64,000 nt of DNA, taken from Paramoeba atlantica. Lineage: Eukaryota > Discosea. Under the pieces are notes generated by a model, which worked only from the letters and a program-made list of their open reading frames with translations, was not told where the DNA came from and did not search any database. The stretch is taken from contig CDRNVI010000067.1 of assembly GCA_977017575.1 (NCBI GenBank), positions 62,001 to 126,000 of the forward strand. The letters are read 5' to 3'. The position numbers were made by a program, and so were the translations under genes. This document shows, one piece after another, positions 35,640-46,314 of this stretch (positions are counted from its first letter, which is position 1; each line of letters opens with the position of its first letter).

Positions 35640-36757
35640 CTGTTAGTATCCGCAATGTGCGCCGTTCTTTTCTACAATGATTCTACAACGCTTTCTGAAG
35701 CTTTTTAGCGTATTCTCAAAATTAGATAGATATTAAGTTTATCATAGGAATCATGAATTGCGGAAAGTAATTGTTGTTGATTTTTGGGTTGAATTTAGTC
35801 CTTTGTCCCGTCCATTATTGACCAAAGATTTTCTATGGGGTTTAGATCAGGGGATCGTGCTGGCCATCGGAGCCAAGAATAACCCTTTTCTTGGGCCGCG
35901 GCACGAGCCTTATTATGTGCCGGGCAATTGTCCATCACTATTGTGGCCCGATGTCTCCTTAAATATTGGAACAGACCCCCCCTTTTTTTCATGGCTTCAT
36001 AAAAATTTTGTCCCTTTACAGTTACTTTGTTTCCTTGAGAATCATGGGTAGGAAAGACGTGTAAATGAAACCCATGCTTTAAGCTCACCCCCATCCAAAC
36101 CATAATACCTTCTCCACCATGATAGGGTTCTAATTCCCCTGTTTGTTCTTTGGGGGGGTCAGATTTTCGGCAAAGGTACGTGGGTCGGGCGGATCTTTTG
36201 CACGTAAATTTTTTTTCGTCGCAGAAAATAATATTTTCCAGCGCAGCGTCGCTCCACTGTAGCATTTCAGTGGCAAATTACACTCTGCGCTCCTTATGAT
36301 TATTAGATAAGAAAGGGGTCTTTAAAGCTGTTCTGAGCACAATTTTTTCTTTTGAGTTTTTCAACATGTTCCTTAGGGATGTTATTGAACATGTGAAGCC
36401 ACGTCGCTTTACCTCTCTCCAGAGCTCGCTCCAAGTGGAGATACCATAAGGGAGGTCACGATAAGCGTCATCAATAAGCTTTAAAGATACTTTCATAAGA
36501 TCAGAGGTGGTGACCCTAGGTTGACGCGTAGGGGATGGACTGGCCACGTCGTCAGTGCAATTAAATCTTTCCACCCAGAGTTTCGCAGTTCCCTCGTGGA
36601 CACCAAAATTTTGGGCAGTCCGGGAATAAGACTCTGTTTTCTCAAAGTCCGCCACAAAAAGCATCCTGTGACTTTCCTTAATCTTCCCTGGTGAGGCATA
36701 GGAGCGTGCGCTCAAAACACCACGGGAAGTCCTTGAGCGAACTGGCTTTTGAGACAT
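35640..36757 (-). pseudogene. IS630/Tc1-like (DDE_3) transposase, disabled
   Basis: From the ATG at 36757 (MSQKPVRSRTSRGVLSARSY) the helix-turn-helix reads YSRTAQNFGVHEGTAKLWVE. An in-frame TAA at 36278 interrupts the protein, after which FATEMLQWSDAALENIIFCD continues in the same frame with catalytic motifs IIFCDEKKF (Asp), IVMDNCPAHN (Asp) and SPDLNPIENLW (Glu, or Asp in mariner). A second stop at 35795 and further stops precede a degraded C-terminus (KASESVVESL). The spacing between the last two catalytic residues fits Tc1/IS630. No inverted ends were identified. Confidence 0.85.
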
Positions 36758-36799
36758 AAAATGGGGAAAAACAAAAAATTGCCATATTTTCACAGGAAA

Positions 36800-37042
36800 A
36801 AAAAATTATTTTTTTCTCGATTAGAGACGACCTAGTTTACGACATTAGCCATTGTTTTTTGTCTATTTTATAAATACGATAATATAAATATATTACTATT
36901 TTTATAAAATAGAATGTTTGTGTTTTTTATAACACTTTTTACAAATTGTATGAAAAACGACGGAAAAGGAGGAATACGTCAGCATTGTACAGCTAGCATT
37001 GAGTAGTTGAATATTATTTTGATTGCGTAAAAAGGTTGCTCA
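36800..37042. other. AT-rich spacer upstream of ALG1
   Basis: Runs of A/T with no repeats that I can classify. It probably includes the ALG1 promoter. Confidence 0.3.
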
Positions 37043-39352
37043 ATGAGCTTTTTGGTGACTTTCTTTTCTCCGCCACACCTCCTGTCGCTCTTGACATCTT
37101 CGAATATTTTATCACTAGCGCAACACCCACGAGATGTCAATTTTCTTGATATCTTCTTTGATACGTACGCGGAAGACAGCTGTGTTTGGATCCACATATT
37201 CTTCAGATTGTTTGCTGCCATATTTTTGTGTTTCTCTTGGATCATATATCGAAAATACAGAAGGAAACCAACGATTACCCGAACGAAGTTTTCTGAACGC
37301 CATTTTACGGAGAGCATATCCCAGTGTAGCGGAACGAATGATTGTGAATATTTCGATGTTGCTGTTGTTGTAGGCGGTCCTTTTTCACGATCTCCTCGAA
37401 TGCAATACCACACCCTATCTCTAGCTGAACATTTGCTAAAAAAAACGAATTCGGCTTCCCCTTGTACATATGTACCCACAACTGAATTCTTAAACAAGGA
37501 AATGTCAGGCCCCTTGGATTCCTGCTCATTGAAATCTGTACATAAATCTGACGAATCTGCTTGGAGGATGCAAAGTTTTGCGAATGTTTCTTCTCCCGGT
37601 TTGGTACATGTGATTGCCTATGACAGTCCACATCCCCCGTGTCGTGCCATACGTGATTTGATAGAGCAAAACCGCATTTGTATGCATCTGAAACCTTACA
37701 AATTTAAGATGTTTCGACCTCTGCAAAGCATTTTCCTTTCGCCAGGCAATCTTTCTCGCCTTTTCAGTTGCGCGTTGAGCCTATCAAACCGTTTCGCACG
37801 ATCCTCGACTTTGACCGCAAGATTTATTTTCACACCTGTGCGTGTTTTTCTAGGACTTCTTCTGGGTGTGATCACGGGACTTGTTTTTGTTACGCGCTGG
37901 ACCTACACAACCGTGTGGTTTTGTAAAACCATTTGGTGGGACCTTGCAAGATCCAGGCGGTATCCGGTTCGCTACTATGTCATACAAAATCCCCCGTTTT
38001 TCCCTTTTCTTCCCTTGTTGCAAATTCACGCCTGGGCCACAAAAGCGGTTTTGCTTGTGGACTGGCATAATCTAAGCCACAGTATTTTATATCAAAGAAA
38101 TCCGCCGCGTATGCTTTATAGAATCTTTCGACATTTCGAATACCGCTGGGGTTATGGTGACGTGAATGTATGTGTCAGCGAGGCATTGGCTGCACATTTA
38201 CAGGAACAGTTCGTGAAAACAAGAGAACGAGAAGGGGATAAACTTACGCCGCCTCGCATGGTTGTGTTCCGAGACTACGCGCCCAAAAGTGTGTGTTTCA
38301 CACGCAGAACCGATGCGCAGGAGAAACAAACGTTTTGGAGAGATTATCTCCCGGAAGCCGCGCTTTCTAAAAGGAAGAAAACAAACTTTTTCCCGTTTAT
38401 TTTCATAATGAACTGCAGTTGGGGTGTGGACGACGACTGGCGTCTTCTGCTCTCTGCACTTTACGAGCTCCAATGTCGTTTGTTATCGAGAAAAAACTCA
38501 ACGCTCTCGAGACACGGAGAAGAAGAGACGAATTCCGTAGTTTCCTGGTGTGTCATCCTTACCGGGGAAGGCCCGACTAAAAACTGTTTTTTAGAAACTG
38601 TAGAAAAAGAGTATCCCTCCCTGTGGCCTCATCTTTATCCGACTTATTTCACAAACTATGAAACGTACGCCCAAGCGGTGGGCAGTGCCGATGTGGGCAT
38701 CTGCGTGCATCGCAGTACCAGCGAAATGGATTTCCCGATGAAAATTTTAGATTTATGGGGCTGTGGGGTTCCTGCGATTGCGCTGGATTACCCCGCCCTA
38801 GCGGAGCGTATGCCAGCGAGAGCATCAAAGGGTATCGATTTGAATTTGAAAAAAAGTGAAAAACATAGTAAGAATTCATTAAAGTGTGACAAAGAAGATC
38901 AGAATTCTTTAAAAGAAAAACGAAAAACAGAAAACCCCATCGAATGCTTTGGAGGATGGCGTATTCAAAATGCGCACCAAATGGCCGACGTTATGCAAAG
39001 TTGTCTGATGCAAAGTAAGGACGTAAATAATCATCAAGGGGCGAAAAACACAGCACGATATTCGGTAGAGTTAGCAGCTTTAGAACAGCAAAACCCGTGG
39101 AATAAAGAAAAAGCTTTCATCGGGAACAAGCCACGGATTTTGATTTCTCTCGCGTTCTACTGGGTGAAACGTCGTGCGAATATTTTCCGTAAATTATGGA
39201 GGCGACGTGAGATCATGCTGGAAGACAGGTCGAGATGTAATGTGTCATCGGGCATCTCTTACAGAACGCTATGCGATCAACTTTGGAGTGAGTATGAAAA
39301 CCAGAGATGGGAGCCATATTGGAACGCGATAATAGCCCCCTTAATAGTGTAA
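37043..39352 (+). CDS. ALG1: ALG1, chitobiosyldiphosphodolichol beta-mannosyltransferase
   Basis: 769 residues, no intron. The family adds the first mannose to GlcNAc2-PP-dolichol on the cytosolic face of the ER. Seen here: an N-terminal hydrophobic anchor (~residues 48-68), VVVGGPFSRSPRMQYHTLSL (~107), LVDWHNLSHSILY (~340, the ALG1 DWHN signature), NCSWGVDDDW (~456), ILTGEGPTKN (~505) and the donor-binding end SADVGICVHRSTSEMDFPMK followed by LWGCGVPAIAL (~546-582). Typical ALG1 proteins are about 450-500 residues. Extra length comes from a hydrophobic insertion (~residues 240-300), a Ser/Glu insertion near 495 and a Lys/Asn-rich insertion after ~595. Confidence 0.9.
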   Translation: MSFLVTFFSPPHLLSLLTSSNILSLAQHPRDVNFLDIFFDTYAEDSCVWIHIFFRLFAAIFLCFSWIIYRKYRRKPTITRTKFSERHFTESISQCSGTNDCEYFDVAVVVGGPFSRSPRMQYHTLSLAEHLLKKTNSASPCTYVPTTEFLNKEMSGPLDSCSLKSVHKSDESAWRMQSFANVSSPGLVHVIAYDSPHPPCRAIRDLIEQNRICMHLKPYKFKMFRPLQSIFLSPGNLSRLFSCALSLSNRFARSSTLTARFIFTPVRVFLGLLLGVITGLVFVTRWTYTTVWFCKTIWWDLARSRRYPVRYYVIQNPPFFPFLPLLQIHAWATKAVLLVDWHNLSHSILYQRNPPRMLYRIFRHFEYRWGYGDVNVCVSEALAAHLQEQFVKTREREGDKLTPPRMVVFRDYAPKSVCFTRRTDAQEKQTFWRDYLPEAALSKRKKTNFFPFIFIMNCSWGVDDDWRLLLSALYELQCRLLSRKNSTLSRHGEEETNSVVSWCVILTGEGPTKNCFLETVEKEYPSLWPHLYPTYFTNYETYAQAVGSADVGICVHRSTSEMDFPMKILDLWGCGVPAIALDYPALAERMPARASKGIDLNLKKSEKHSKNSLKCDKEDQNSLKEKRKTENPIECFGGWRIQNAHQMADVMQSCLMQSKDVNNHQGAKNTARYSVELAALEQQNPWNKEKAFIGNKPRILISLAFYWVKRRANIFRKLWRRREIMLEDRSRCNVSSGISYRTLCDQLWSEYENQRWEPYWNAIIAPLIV

Positions 39353-39566
39353 AAAAACGTTTGTCCCGTTGAAGGATAACGAAATGTAAAATGGTAACGA
39401 AAAATAAGCTTCATCTTTTAAAAAGAGTGATGTATAGGAACTAAAGGAGGGAACTGGTGTTTAGGTCCCTTAAGGGTGTAAACCCGCAGTTTCTCAAATG
39501 AAAAAGCGAGACGAAGGCTTCATGTAAAGGTTGAACGCATTTCTTTGCCTAGAAGATTAAGTTTGT

Positions 39567-40415
39567 ATGTTCTCCATCGCTCTCTCTGGGACTGTGAAAT
39601 CGAGTGACACTCAACTCCCTACCAGTTCGCGGCGTGGTAAAGTTCGCGGCGCTATTCTCCCACAGCACATGCTGATGCGCCGATTTGTTGCTGAAATAGA
39701 AAGTCTGAAATTTACTGAGGGTGACGATGTCTGCACTTGGAACGGTGTTACTTGTAGCGATCAAGCCGAGGTTGTAGAGATCGATTGGTCATATGAGAAG
39801 ATGTTCGGAAATCTTACCTGGGAGTGCATACCCTCGACCGTTTTAAACGTGAATCTAGCGAGCAACCGTCTCTCGGGAGAGCTCCCCACGCGCGTGTTAC
39901 CGCCAATGTTGGAATATTTGAATATGCAAGAGAACCGATTCTTTGGACCATTTCATGCGACAGAACTTCCAAACGAATTAACCGAACTTTGGTCTGCAGG
40001 CACAGACTTTTCAGGGATTCTAGACTTAACTTCATTACCTCCTGTTATAAAGGTGTTTTCTGTTGTGAAAAATAATTTTGTGGGATCCATTGAGCTGACG
40101 TGCCTTCCGATGCCTTTGCGAAGTTTGTACCTGCAAGAAAACGCTTTTACTGGGCCTATTGATTTGACGAAGCTTCCACACGGAATGGAAATCTTGTCGC
40201 TTCATCAGAACAATCTTGTAGGTGATCTTGACCTGCGATGCCTTCCGACATCAATGACGAGACTTAATCTCCATTCAAATTGTTTTTCTGGTGAGCTTTA
40301 CGTGAACACACTGCCCAATTCGCTGACTGAAGTAAATATTCGTAGAAATATGGGCAACCTGTTGTTACCTTCCCCATTGTCGAGCCGTGTTAAAGTTGGG
40401 GGTAGGTTCGAATAA
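39567..40415 (+). CDS. Secreted LRR protein, 282 residues
   Basis: The start at 39567 gives MFSIALSGTVKSSDTQLPTS, a short hydrophobic leader. The cap RRGKVRGAILPQHMLMRRFV and VCTWNGVTC is followed by eight LRRs with LDLT/IDLT-LP units (for example LPMPLRSLYLQENAFTGPID) and a basic end (SSRVKVGGRFE). It lies 214 bp after ALG1 on the same strand with its own upstream region. One residue shorter than the neighbouring paralogues at 41140 and 42318. Confidence 0.8.
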   Translation: MFSIALSGTVKSSDTQLPTSSRRGKVRGAILPQHMLMRRFVAEIESLKFTEGDDVCTWNGVTCSDQAEVVEIDWSYEKMFGNLTWECIPSTVLNVNLASNRLSGELPTRVLPPMLEYLNMQENRFFGPFHATELPNELTELWSAGTDFSGILDLTSLPPVIKVFSVVKNNFVGSIELTCLPMPLRSLYLQENAFTGPIDLTKLPHGMEILSLHQNNLVGDLDLRCLPTSMTRLNLHSNCFSGELYVNTLPNSLTEVNIRRNMGNLLLPSPLSSRVKVGGRFE

Positions 40416-40595
40416 AAGGGTTTGTTCTCGAAAGTAGAGCTCTGATTAGTGATCATCTTTGTTTCTTGTTGTTGATTTTATTTAACAATTATTCGGTTTT
40501 AATAAAAGAAGTGCATAAAATTTATGCACTTCTGCGATGTTTCTGACAAGTTTTATCTGTCATTTTATCTGTGTAACATACGGACTGTGTACCAC

Positions 40596-40757
40596 ATGTT
40601 ATTCGTTGCGATTAATATACATTTTTCCGCAATGTACATTCTTTCGTTTGGCATTTTTTTGCGTAGTATCCTGTCCTTGGAGCTTGTGACATTTATTCCG
40701 AACATGAGCTTTGTCCCACAGAGCATACGGCCAATGTACTCAGTGTTGAACCTTTAA
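40596..40757 (+). pseudogene. 5' fragment of an LRR gene (leader region only)
   Basis: MLFVAINIHFSAMYILSFGI then FLRSILS matches the leader and 5' flank of the gene at 41140 (MLFAAINTHFSVMYILSVGI). Homology starts upstream in TCTGTGTAACATAC and stops about 40680, before the cap. It is an abortive duplication directly upstream of the complete gene. Confidence 0.75.
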
Positions 40758-41139
40758 CGAAATAGAGATGTTTCCTAGGATACTTTACCTTACCTTCAAT
40801 GGCGCATGCGCACATTACAGACCATTTGGGATCCCCAAAAACCCAGAAAGGAAACCAAGTTGCAAGGGACACCAAGTCCCAGAAAAGACGACAACTTGCA
40901 AGAAAGATAGCGAGGACCCCGTTTTTCATAATTCTATATTAAGTAAGGCATGATTTTTTTCACAACAAAAAGGCCACAATTTTTTGTTTGCCTTTGGTTA
41001 TGTAATTGTGTTATCTGTGCAATATACACTGTAATAGTGTAATGTACACTGTATAACTGTGTAACATACAGACTGCCTGTGTAAAATGCAGACTGCGTAC
41101 GGCATGTTATTCGCTGCAATTAATACACATTTTTCCGTA

Positions 41140-41991
41140 ATGTACATTCTTTCGGTTGGTATTTTCTTGCGTAGTATCTTCGCAGAGGATAGAGAACGCA
41201 CCGTTCCGAGTTCGCGACGAGGAAAGGTTCGAGGTGCCATACTTTCTCAAGATATTGAAATGCGTCGCTTAATTTCAAACATAGTTGCGGAGTGCCACGA
41301 CATGTTTAAAGATAGTTCTGTATGTAAATGGAGCGGAGTGGAATGCGACAGCGAAGAGAAAGTGAAGAAAATTAGTTGGAGAAGGCAACGTTTACAAGGA
41401 AATTTAACGTGGGAGTACTTACCATCTACTTTGGTTAGCTTCATAGTTATAGGAAATCGTCTTACCGGACGTGTTCCGACCCCATGCTTTCCTTCAGAGC
41501 TCTCCTATATAGATATTGAAAACAACAAATTTAGTGAAAGCTTTGATGCGACTTCTCTTCCATTAGCGTTGACTACGCTTTGGTCCGCACATAATCGTTT
41601 CAGTAAATCACTTGACCTTACGAAACTTCCAAAAGAGGTAGAAAAAATCTCTTTAATGGGCAATAGGTTTGAAGGAAAACTAGATTTAACATTTCTGCCC
41701 CGTACGTTGTGCGAACTTTATTTGCAAAATAATGTTTTTGTAGGAACTATCGATTTGACGCAGTTAGCCCCTAACTTGCGGTCATTGCATCTTGCAGGCA
41801 ATGCTTTTGAGGGCGAACTCATTTTGCAAAATTTACCCGACGTTTTACAAGGGCTTTACATAGGAGGAAATCGGTTTGTGGGGTCGGTGAGTTTCGAAGC
41901 TCTTCCCTCATCTTTGCAGATTCTCAATATTCAAAACAACAAGGAGACCTTGAAATATTCAACACCTCTTCCACGCTGTGTTCGGATTTAA
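41140..41991 (+). CDS. Secreted LRR protein, 283 residues
   Basis: Start set at 41140 (MYILSVGIFLRSIFAEDRER), which gives the same length as the gene at 42318 and a good signal peptide; an upstream ATG at 41104 would add MLFAAINTHFSV. The cap is RRGKVRGAILSQDIEMRRLI, then SVCKWSGVEC. Eight LRRs follow, such as LPRTLCELYLQNNVFVGTID. It ends STPLPRCVRI. Tandem paralogue of 42318-43169; both share the leader, cap and last repeat almost exactly while the middle repeats differ more. Confidence 0.85.
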   Translation: MYILSVGIFLRSIFAEDRERTVPSSRRGKVRGAILSQDIEMRRLISNIVAECHDMFKDSSVCKWSGVECDSEEKVKKISWRRQRLQGNLTWEYLPSTLVSFIVIGNRLTGRVPTPCFPSELSYIDIENNKFSESFDATSLPLALTTLWSAHNRFSKSLDLTKLPKEVEKISLMGNRFEGKLDLTFLPRTLCELYLQNNVFVGTIDLTQLAPNLRSLHLAGNAFEGELILQNLPDVLQGLYIGGNRFVGSVSFEALPSSLQILNIQNNKETLKYSTPLPRCVRI

Positions 41992-42214
41992 AGAACGATC
42001 GTTGAGATTTCTAAACCTTATTATGACGCCGAATCCATTTTTTTAAAGTACTATTTTCATGTTGTACAAGGGAATCTTTAACTCCAGAAACTTTAATTTG
42101 AGACATTTCGAGCAACTTCGAGTTAATTTCGAAAACTAACGCGTATGGAACTCACCTGATCAAAATTACCGAATAACTTGGGTATCCAGTGTTATTAGGA
42201 CGGAAACGTCCCTT

Positions 42215-42278
42215 TTGTTATTAGTCCTTTTTGTATTTCTTTAGTCCTTTGTATTTATTAGTCCTTTTTGTAATTAGT
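42215..42278 (+). repeat. Short TTATTAGTCCTTT tandem
   Basis: Three to four imperfect ~20-bp units of TTATTAGTCCTTTTTGTA lie between two LRR genes. The remainder of 41992-42317 shows no gene. Confidence 0.6.
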
Positions 42279-42317
42279 TGATAAAAGTTCCGTAGTACTT
42301 TTACCCGTTGCACCATA

Positions 42318-43169
42318 ATGCACATTCTTTCATTTGGCATTTTCTTGCGTAGTATCTTATCCGAGGATAGCGAACGCACTGTTCTGAGCTCACGACGAGG
42401 AAAGGTTCGAGGTGCCATACTTTCTCAAGATATTGAAATGCGTCGCTTCGTTTCAAACATCCGCACGAACCGGCGTGACATGTTTAATGATAGTTCTGTA
42501 TGTAAATGGCGCGGAGTGTATTGTAACGTTGAGGAGCAAGTCACTAGACTTGAGTGGAAAGCCGAGTCGTTAGAAGGTAAACTTGTATGGGAGTACTTGC
42601 CATCTAGCTTGCTTGGGCTCGACGTTGGCAAAAATCATCTTATAGGATGTGTTCCGATGTCATGTTTTCCTGCGGAACTCGCTCTTATAAGTATCGGAAG
42701 AAATACTTTTAGTGGAAGATTCGATGCGACTACTCTTCCGTTTGAGTTGAATGAGTTATGGTGTGCAGAAAATATTTTTAGTGGGCCACTTGATCTTACG
42801 AACCTTCCACAACAATTAGAGAGTATCTCTTTAATGGAAAACAGACTTGAAGGAAAAATAGATCTGTCACTCTTGCCGTCTACATTAACAGCACTCTATT
42901 TGCACGATAATTTCTTTGTAGGTACTATCGATTTGACACAGCTTCCGCGTGAGTTGCGTGCATTGTATTTGTCATGCAATGCATTTGAGGGCGTGCTGGT
43001 TTTACGAAATTTACCCAACGCGTTAAAAGCACTTTATATAGGGGGAAATCGTTTTGTTGAGTCAGTAAGCTTTGATGTTCTTCCGCCATCTCTGCAAATT
43101 CTTAACGTTGAAGGCAACAGGGAGCCCTTGAAATATTCAACACCTCTTCCACTCTGTGTTACAATTTGA
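42318..43169 (+). CDS. Secreted LRR protein, 283 residues, tandem paralogue
   Basis: MHILSFGIFLRSILSEDSER leader, cap RRGKVRGAILSQDIEMRRFV, then SVCKWRGVYC, and eight LRRs of 23 residues (LPSTLTALYLHDNFFVGTID; LPRELRALYLSCNAFEGVLV). It ends STPLPLCVTI. Upstream homology with the 41140 gene covers only the last few bases before the ATG. Confidence 0.85.
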   Translation: MHILSFGIFLRSILSEDSERTVLSSRRGKVRGAILSQDIEMRRFVSNIRTNRRDMFNDSSVCKWRGVYCNVEEQVTRLEWKAESLEGKLVWEYLPSSLLGLDVGKNHLIGCVPMSCFPAELALISIGRNTFSGRFDATTLPFELNELWCAENIFSGPLDLTNLPQQLESISLMENRLEGKIDLSLLPSTLTALYLHDNFFVGTIDLTQLPRELRALYLSCNAFEGVLVLRNLPNALKALYIGGNRFVESVSFDVLPPSLQILNVEGNREPLKYSTPLPLCVTI

Positions 43170-43449
43170 CGAATTGCAGTCTCAGAAGAGCAATGCATAC
43201 ATGGCTATATTGTATACAGTACTGTCACCCCCTTCACATGTCCCGATGAAAAGTACGAAAAATGGGATGATAAATCAATCAACAATTGAATAAAAATTGT
43301 TGAAATCATGAAAATCATCGTAAAATTTTTAGGTCACGTGATATTTTAAATCGTACGGTTGGACAAGTCATGTGGCATCAAGAGGTGCTTTTGGAAGAGA
43401 ACTCCACATCCAGGAGGTTGCCACGTAGCACTCATGAAGCCTCGCGCGT

Positions 43450-43466
43450 GTGAGGGGCTGCGGGTG
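43450..43466 (+). repeat. Copy of the 17-bp terminus GTGAGGGGCTGCGGGTG
   Basis: Exact reverse complement of 48917-48933 and of 18351-18367, and one or two bases from the left edge at 14667. With 48917 it brackets 5.5 kb carrying two LRR copies. It lacks the GCGGGTTCGGT subterminal repeats. Confidence 0.7.
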
Positions 43467-44160
43467 ACGACGTTTCACCCACAGGCCCGCATGTACGTTA
43501 CGCGGTAGGGAAGGTGAAGGAGATTCATTTCTTCTCTTTCATTCTAGGTGGACTGTGCAGCTAACCAGTGCCATCACGTGCCGTCGTGTGCCAGTTCATG
43601 CCAACTTACTTATGCTATGCTGGGAAAAATAAGAGAAACGATCTCTGTGTTGACCTCTGCTGTATGCATGACTATCATTGGATACTATGCAGTTATCCTG
43701 TGCCATCCTGTGCCATTTCGTGCCATCCTGTGCCATCCAGAGCGAAGATTTTTGGCACGATGACCACCTTTAGCGCTCGTCTTCATGTGGATCTTGGTAC
43801 CCGTTTACAAGAAAAGACGGGGTGGGAATCAAACTCAGAGAGGGAGTATGAAGTGTATGAAGAGGAAAAAATACGAATATATGAGGTAAAAGAAAATTAG
43901 AATTCTTCCAAGTAACAAATATTAGTACAAGTTTGTAGTCGCTCCAGTAAACGTGGTGGTTAACGTTTTTTTACATTACGTTACTTCTCTCCCATAAGTT
44001 CAAATGAGTTCATGTATTGGATCTGACTCGAGGATAGTGAGGTGAAGAGAATCAGAAGAAGCCGTTCTTTCCGTACAATTGAAAAGAAAATGAAAGAAGG
44101 TTTGCACAATGTCTTTGGCGACAAGACGCCTCCCTAGGAAAGTGTGCTTAACGTACAGCG
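43467..44160. other. Spacer with GTGCCATCCT minisatellite
   Basis: GTGCCAT(C/T)C(C/G)T units repeat near 43570-43610 and 43693-43738. A frame here (about 43761-43901, MTTFSARLHVDLGTRLQEKT) is short and unrecognised. No gene is called. Confidence 0.4.
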
Positions 44161-44164
44161 TTCG

Positions 44165-44235
44165 CAAAAATTTGTGAATTTTTTATTGTGCGACTTTCGA
44201 AATTGTTGCACAATAAAAAGTTCACAAATTTTTGT
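44165..44235. repeat. 27-bp inverted repeat (foldback)
   Basis: CAAAAATTTGTGAATTTTTT... (44165-44191) pairs with 44209-44235 with one mismatch around a 17-bp loop. The right arm and following TTGTTGCACAAATA recur near 44712-44770, so it belongs to a dispersed family. The interval 44240-45500 otherwise shows no supported gene. Confidence 0.65.
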
Positions 44236-45501
44236 TGCACAAATATTTGTGGAGATTTTCTTTGTTGAGGGAAATATAGGCGGTGTGGATAAATCCAATA
44301 CAATCCAAATCATTCCGGATTGCTCCGAACGGTCACTGGTAAGCCAGACCATTCACAGACAGATTTGGAACAGTAATGGTATGAAGGTAATTCGGTATGA
44401 ATAGTAGTGTATTGTGTGTGTATATTCGGACGTGTGATAAGTATTAATAAAATATTGCGTTTGAAAAGAAAGTTAAACACAAACGAAAAAGGAATTAGGC
44501 ACAACCATTCAGAACTGCTAAAGAGAACCAGGGGGAACTGCTAAAAACCAGGGGGGGTATGCTATCGGCCCTGGGTAACAATACCATACCCCCTCCGGTA
44601 TGGTACGAGCTCACAGGTATCCTAAACCGGACCCTTGTTTAGGTTAGAAAACAGTTTTAATTTTAGAATTTGAGCGAAACAAATTAAAATGAAATTCCCA
44701 TTTTTAAAAATGTTGCACAATAATAAATTTACAAATTTTTGTTTTCCTGTTTTTTGTTACACAAATAATTGTGTTGAGTGTAGAAGCAACATACGCGTTG
44801 CGCCTTGGCTCCATCCCACAGGAAACAATTTTTTTTTTCTGTGATCGTGACAATTCTTCGAGGTTTTTCGACGAGGAGAAGCGAGGACATTTTTTGGCCA
44901 GAATCGGCACGTTTGCATAATCGCAGTTGGCACATTGCTCTACTTCCACACTTCATTCAGTGCTACTCTGCTTCAGTGTTTCGCAAGCACCGTCGTGGAG
45001 AACATAGTGTGAACGGTATAACTTTTTCACAGTGAACGCAGAACAGAGCAGGGATAACGTCACCTCCAGCCCGAACGCTTTCAGCCATGTCAATATTTTG
45101 GAGAAATGAAACCTACTACACTTATTTTTAAAATTACAATTTAAAACGCGCTTATAAACGCAGAAGCCATTCACACTCAGTAGAATCAATTTACAAACAC
45201 CAATTCAATAGCTTCATCCCATATTCTATATTTTGTTTTCTAAGGATCTGCTTAGGAGGATGAAGATTCCTAACAATAGACTCGCCATGCCATCCTGTGA
45301 CATCCACAGAGAGGGTAAACTTGCACAGTGTCCATTTGTGAAAGACACTTTTCTGTGAAAACGTTCGGGTTGTTTGAAAAAGAGTATTTGAATAGCTTTT
45401 TATGTGAAGATAGGGTGGGTGCCTTTTTGATGCGGAGCGGTTTACAAAGCACCACAAAATTAGAAATCGAAACACATTCTTTTTTCCTGCATAAGAGTAT
45501 T

Positions 45502-46314
45502 ATGATGTTTGCGGTGTATTTAGCAGAAACTGATTCAGGCTCCCAATGTCGAATTGGTAGGGTCCGTGGAGCTGAATTGCCGCAGGAATATGAACTTATG
45601 CGATTTGTTGCTCACGTCAAACAACTGGATGCAACATGGAATAGTTCGACACCTGCATGTGAATGGAAGGATATGACCTGCGAAGACGGCGTTCACGTGA
45701 CCCATATCAGATGGTCGTATTCGAATCTATCCGGGTCTTTCAATTGGGATTCATTACCTCGGACGTTAATTTCCTTTAGCGTGTGGACGAATAAACTTGA
45801 AGGCTCGGTACATCTGGATGGATTACCACCCTCACTAACACATTTACATTTACCTAACAATGCGTTTACGGGAAGTCTAGATCTGCAAAGTTTGCCTTCC
45901 ATGCTCATCGAGCTATTTTTGGGGGAAAACGAGTTTGTTGGATCGGTCGATTTAGATCGTCTACCTATGACTTTGGTGAAATTATCACTTTGGCAAAACA
46001 TGCTTTCAGGAAGGATAGAGTTTTTGCGTTTACCGCAAGCGCTCCAATTTTTAAATTTGTCGGAAAATAATTTTTCAGGTCCCCTTGATTTGGATCACTT
46101 ACCTCCAAATATGTTAAAGTTGCTTCTGCAAAACAACAACTTTTCCGGATTAGTGCGATTCGACAGGCTCCCCCCACGATTGCAGCAGTTGTGGCTCAAC
46201 AACAATTCCGAGCTTCATGGGGATGTTAACGATTCAAAACTTCCCACAACCATAAAGCAATTTCGAATCAGCGGCACTGACATATGTGGAAATGATAGGG
46301 TTCTTTGGTTTTAA
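45502..46314 (+). CDS. Secreted LRR protein, 270 residues, diverged member
   Basis: Start uncertain: 45502 (MMFAVYLAETDSGSQCRIGR) or upstream 45430; the upstream part SFFLHKSIMMFAVYLAE would give a better hydrophobic leader. The cap GRVRGAELPQEYELMRFVAH and PACEWKDMTC replaces the usual W-x-G-V by W-x-D-M. Nine regular LRRs follow, all on the LP..L..L.L..N.F.G.(L/V)DL pattern, and it ends ISGTDICGNDRVLWF. It is the most regular repeat array of the family here. Confidence 0.8.
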   Translation: MMFAVYLAETDSGSQCRIGRVRGAELPQEYELMRFVAHVKQLDATWNSSTPACEWKDMTCEDGVHVTHIRWSYSNLSGSFNWDSLPRTLISFSVWTNKLEGSVHLDGLPPSLTHLHLPNNAFTGSLDLQSLPSMLIELFLGENEFVGSVDLDRLPMTLVKLSLWQNMLSGRIEFLRLPQALQFLNLSENNFSGPLDLDHLPPNMLKLLLQNNNFSGLVRFDRLPPRLQQLWLNNNSELHGDVNDSKLPTTIKQFRISGTDICGNDRVLWF

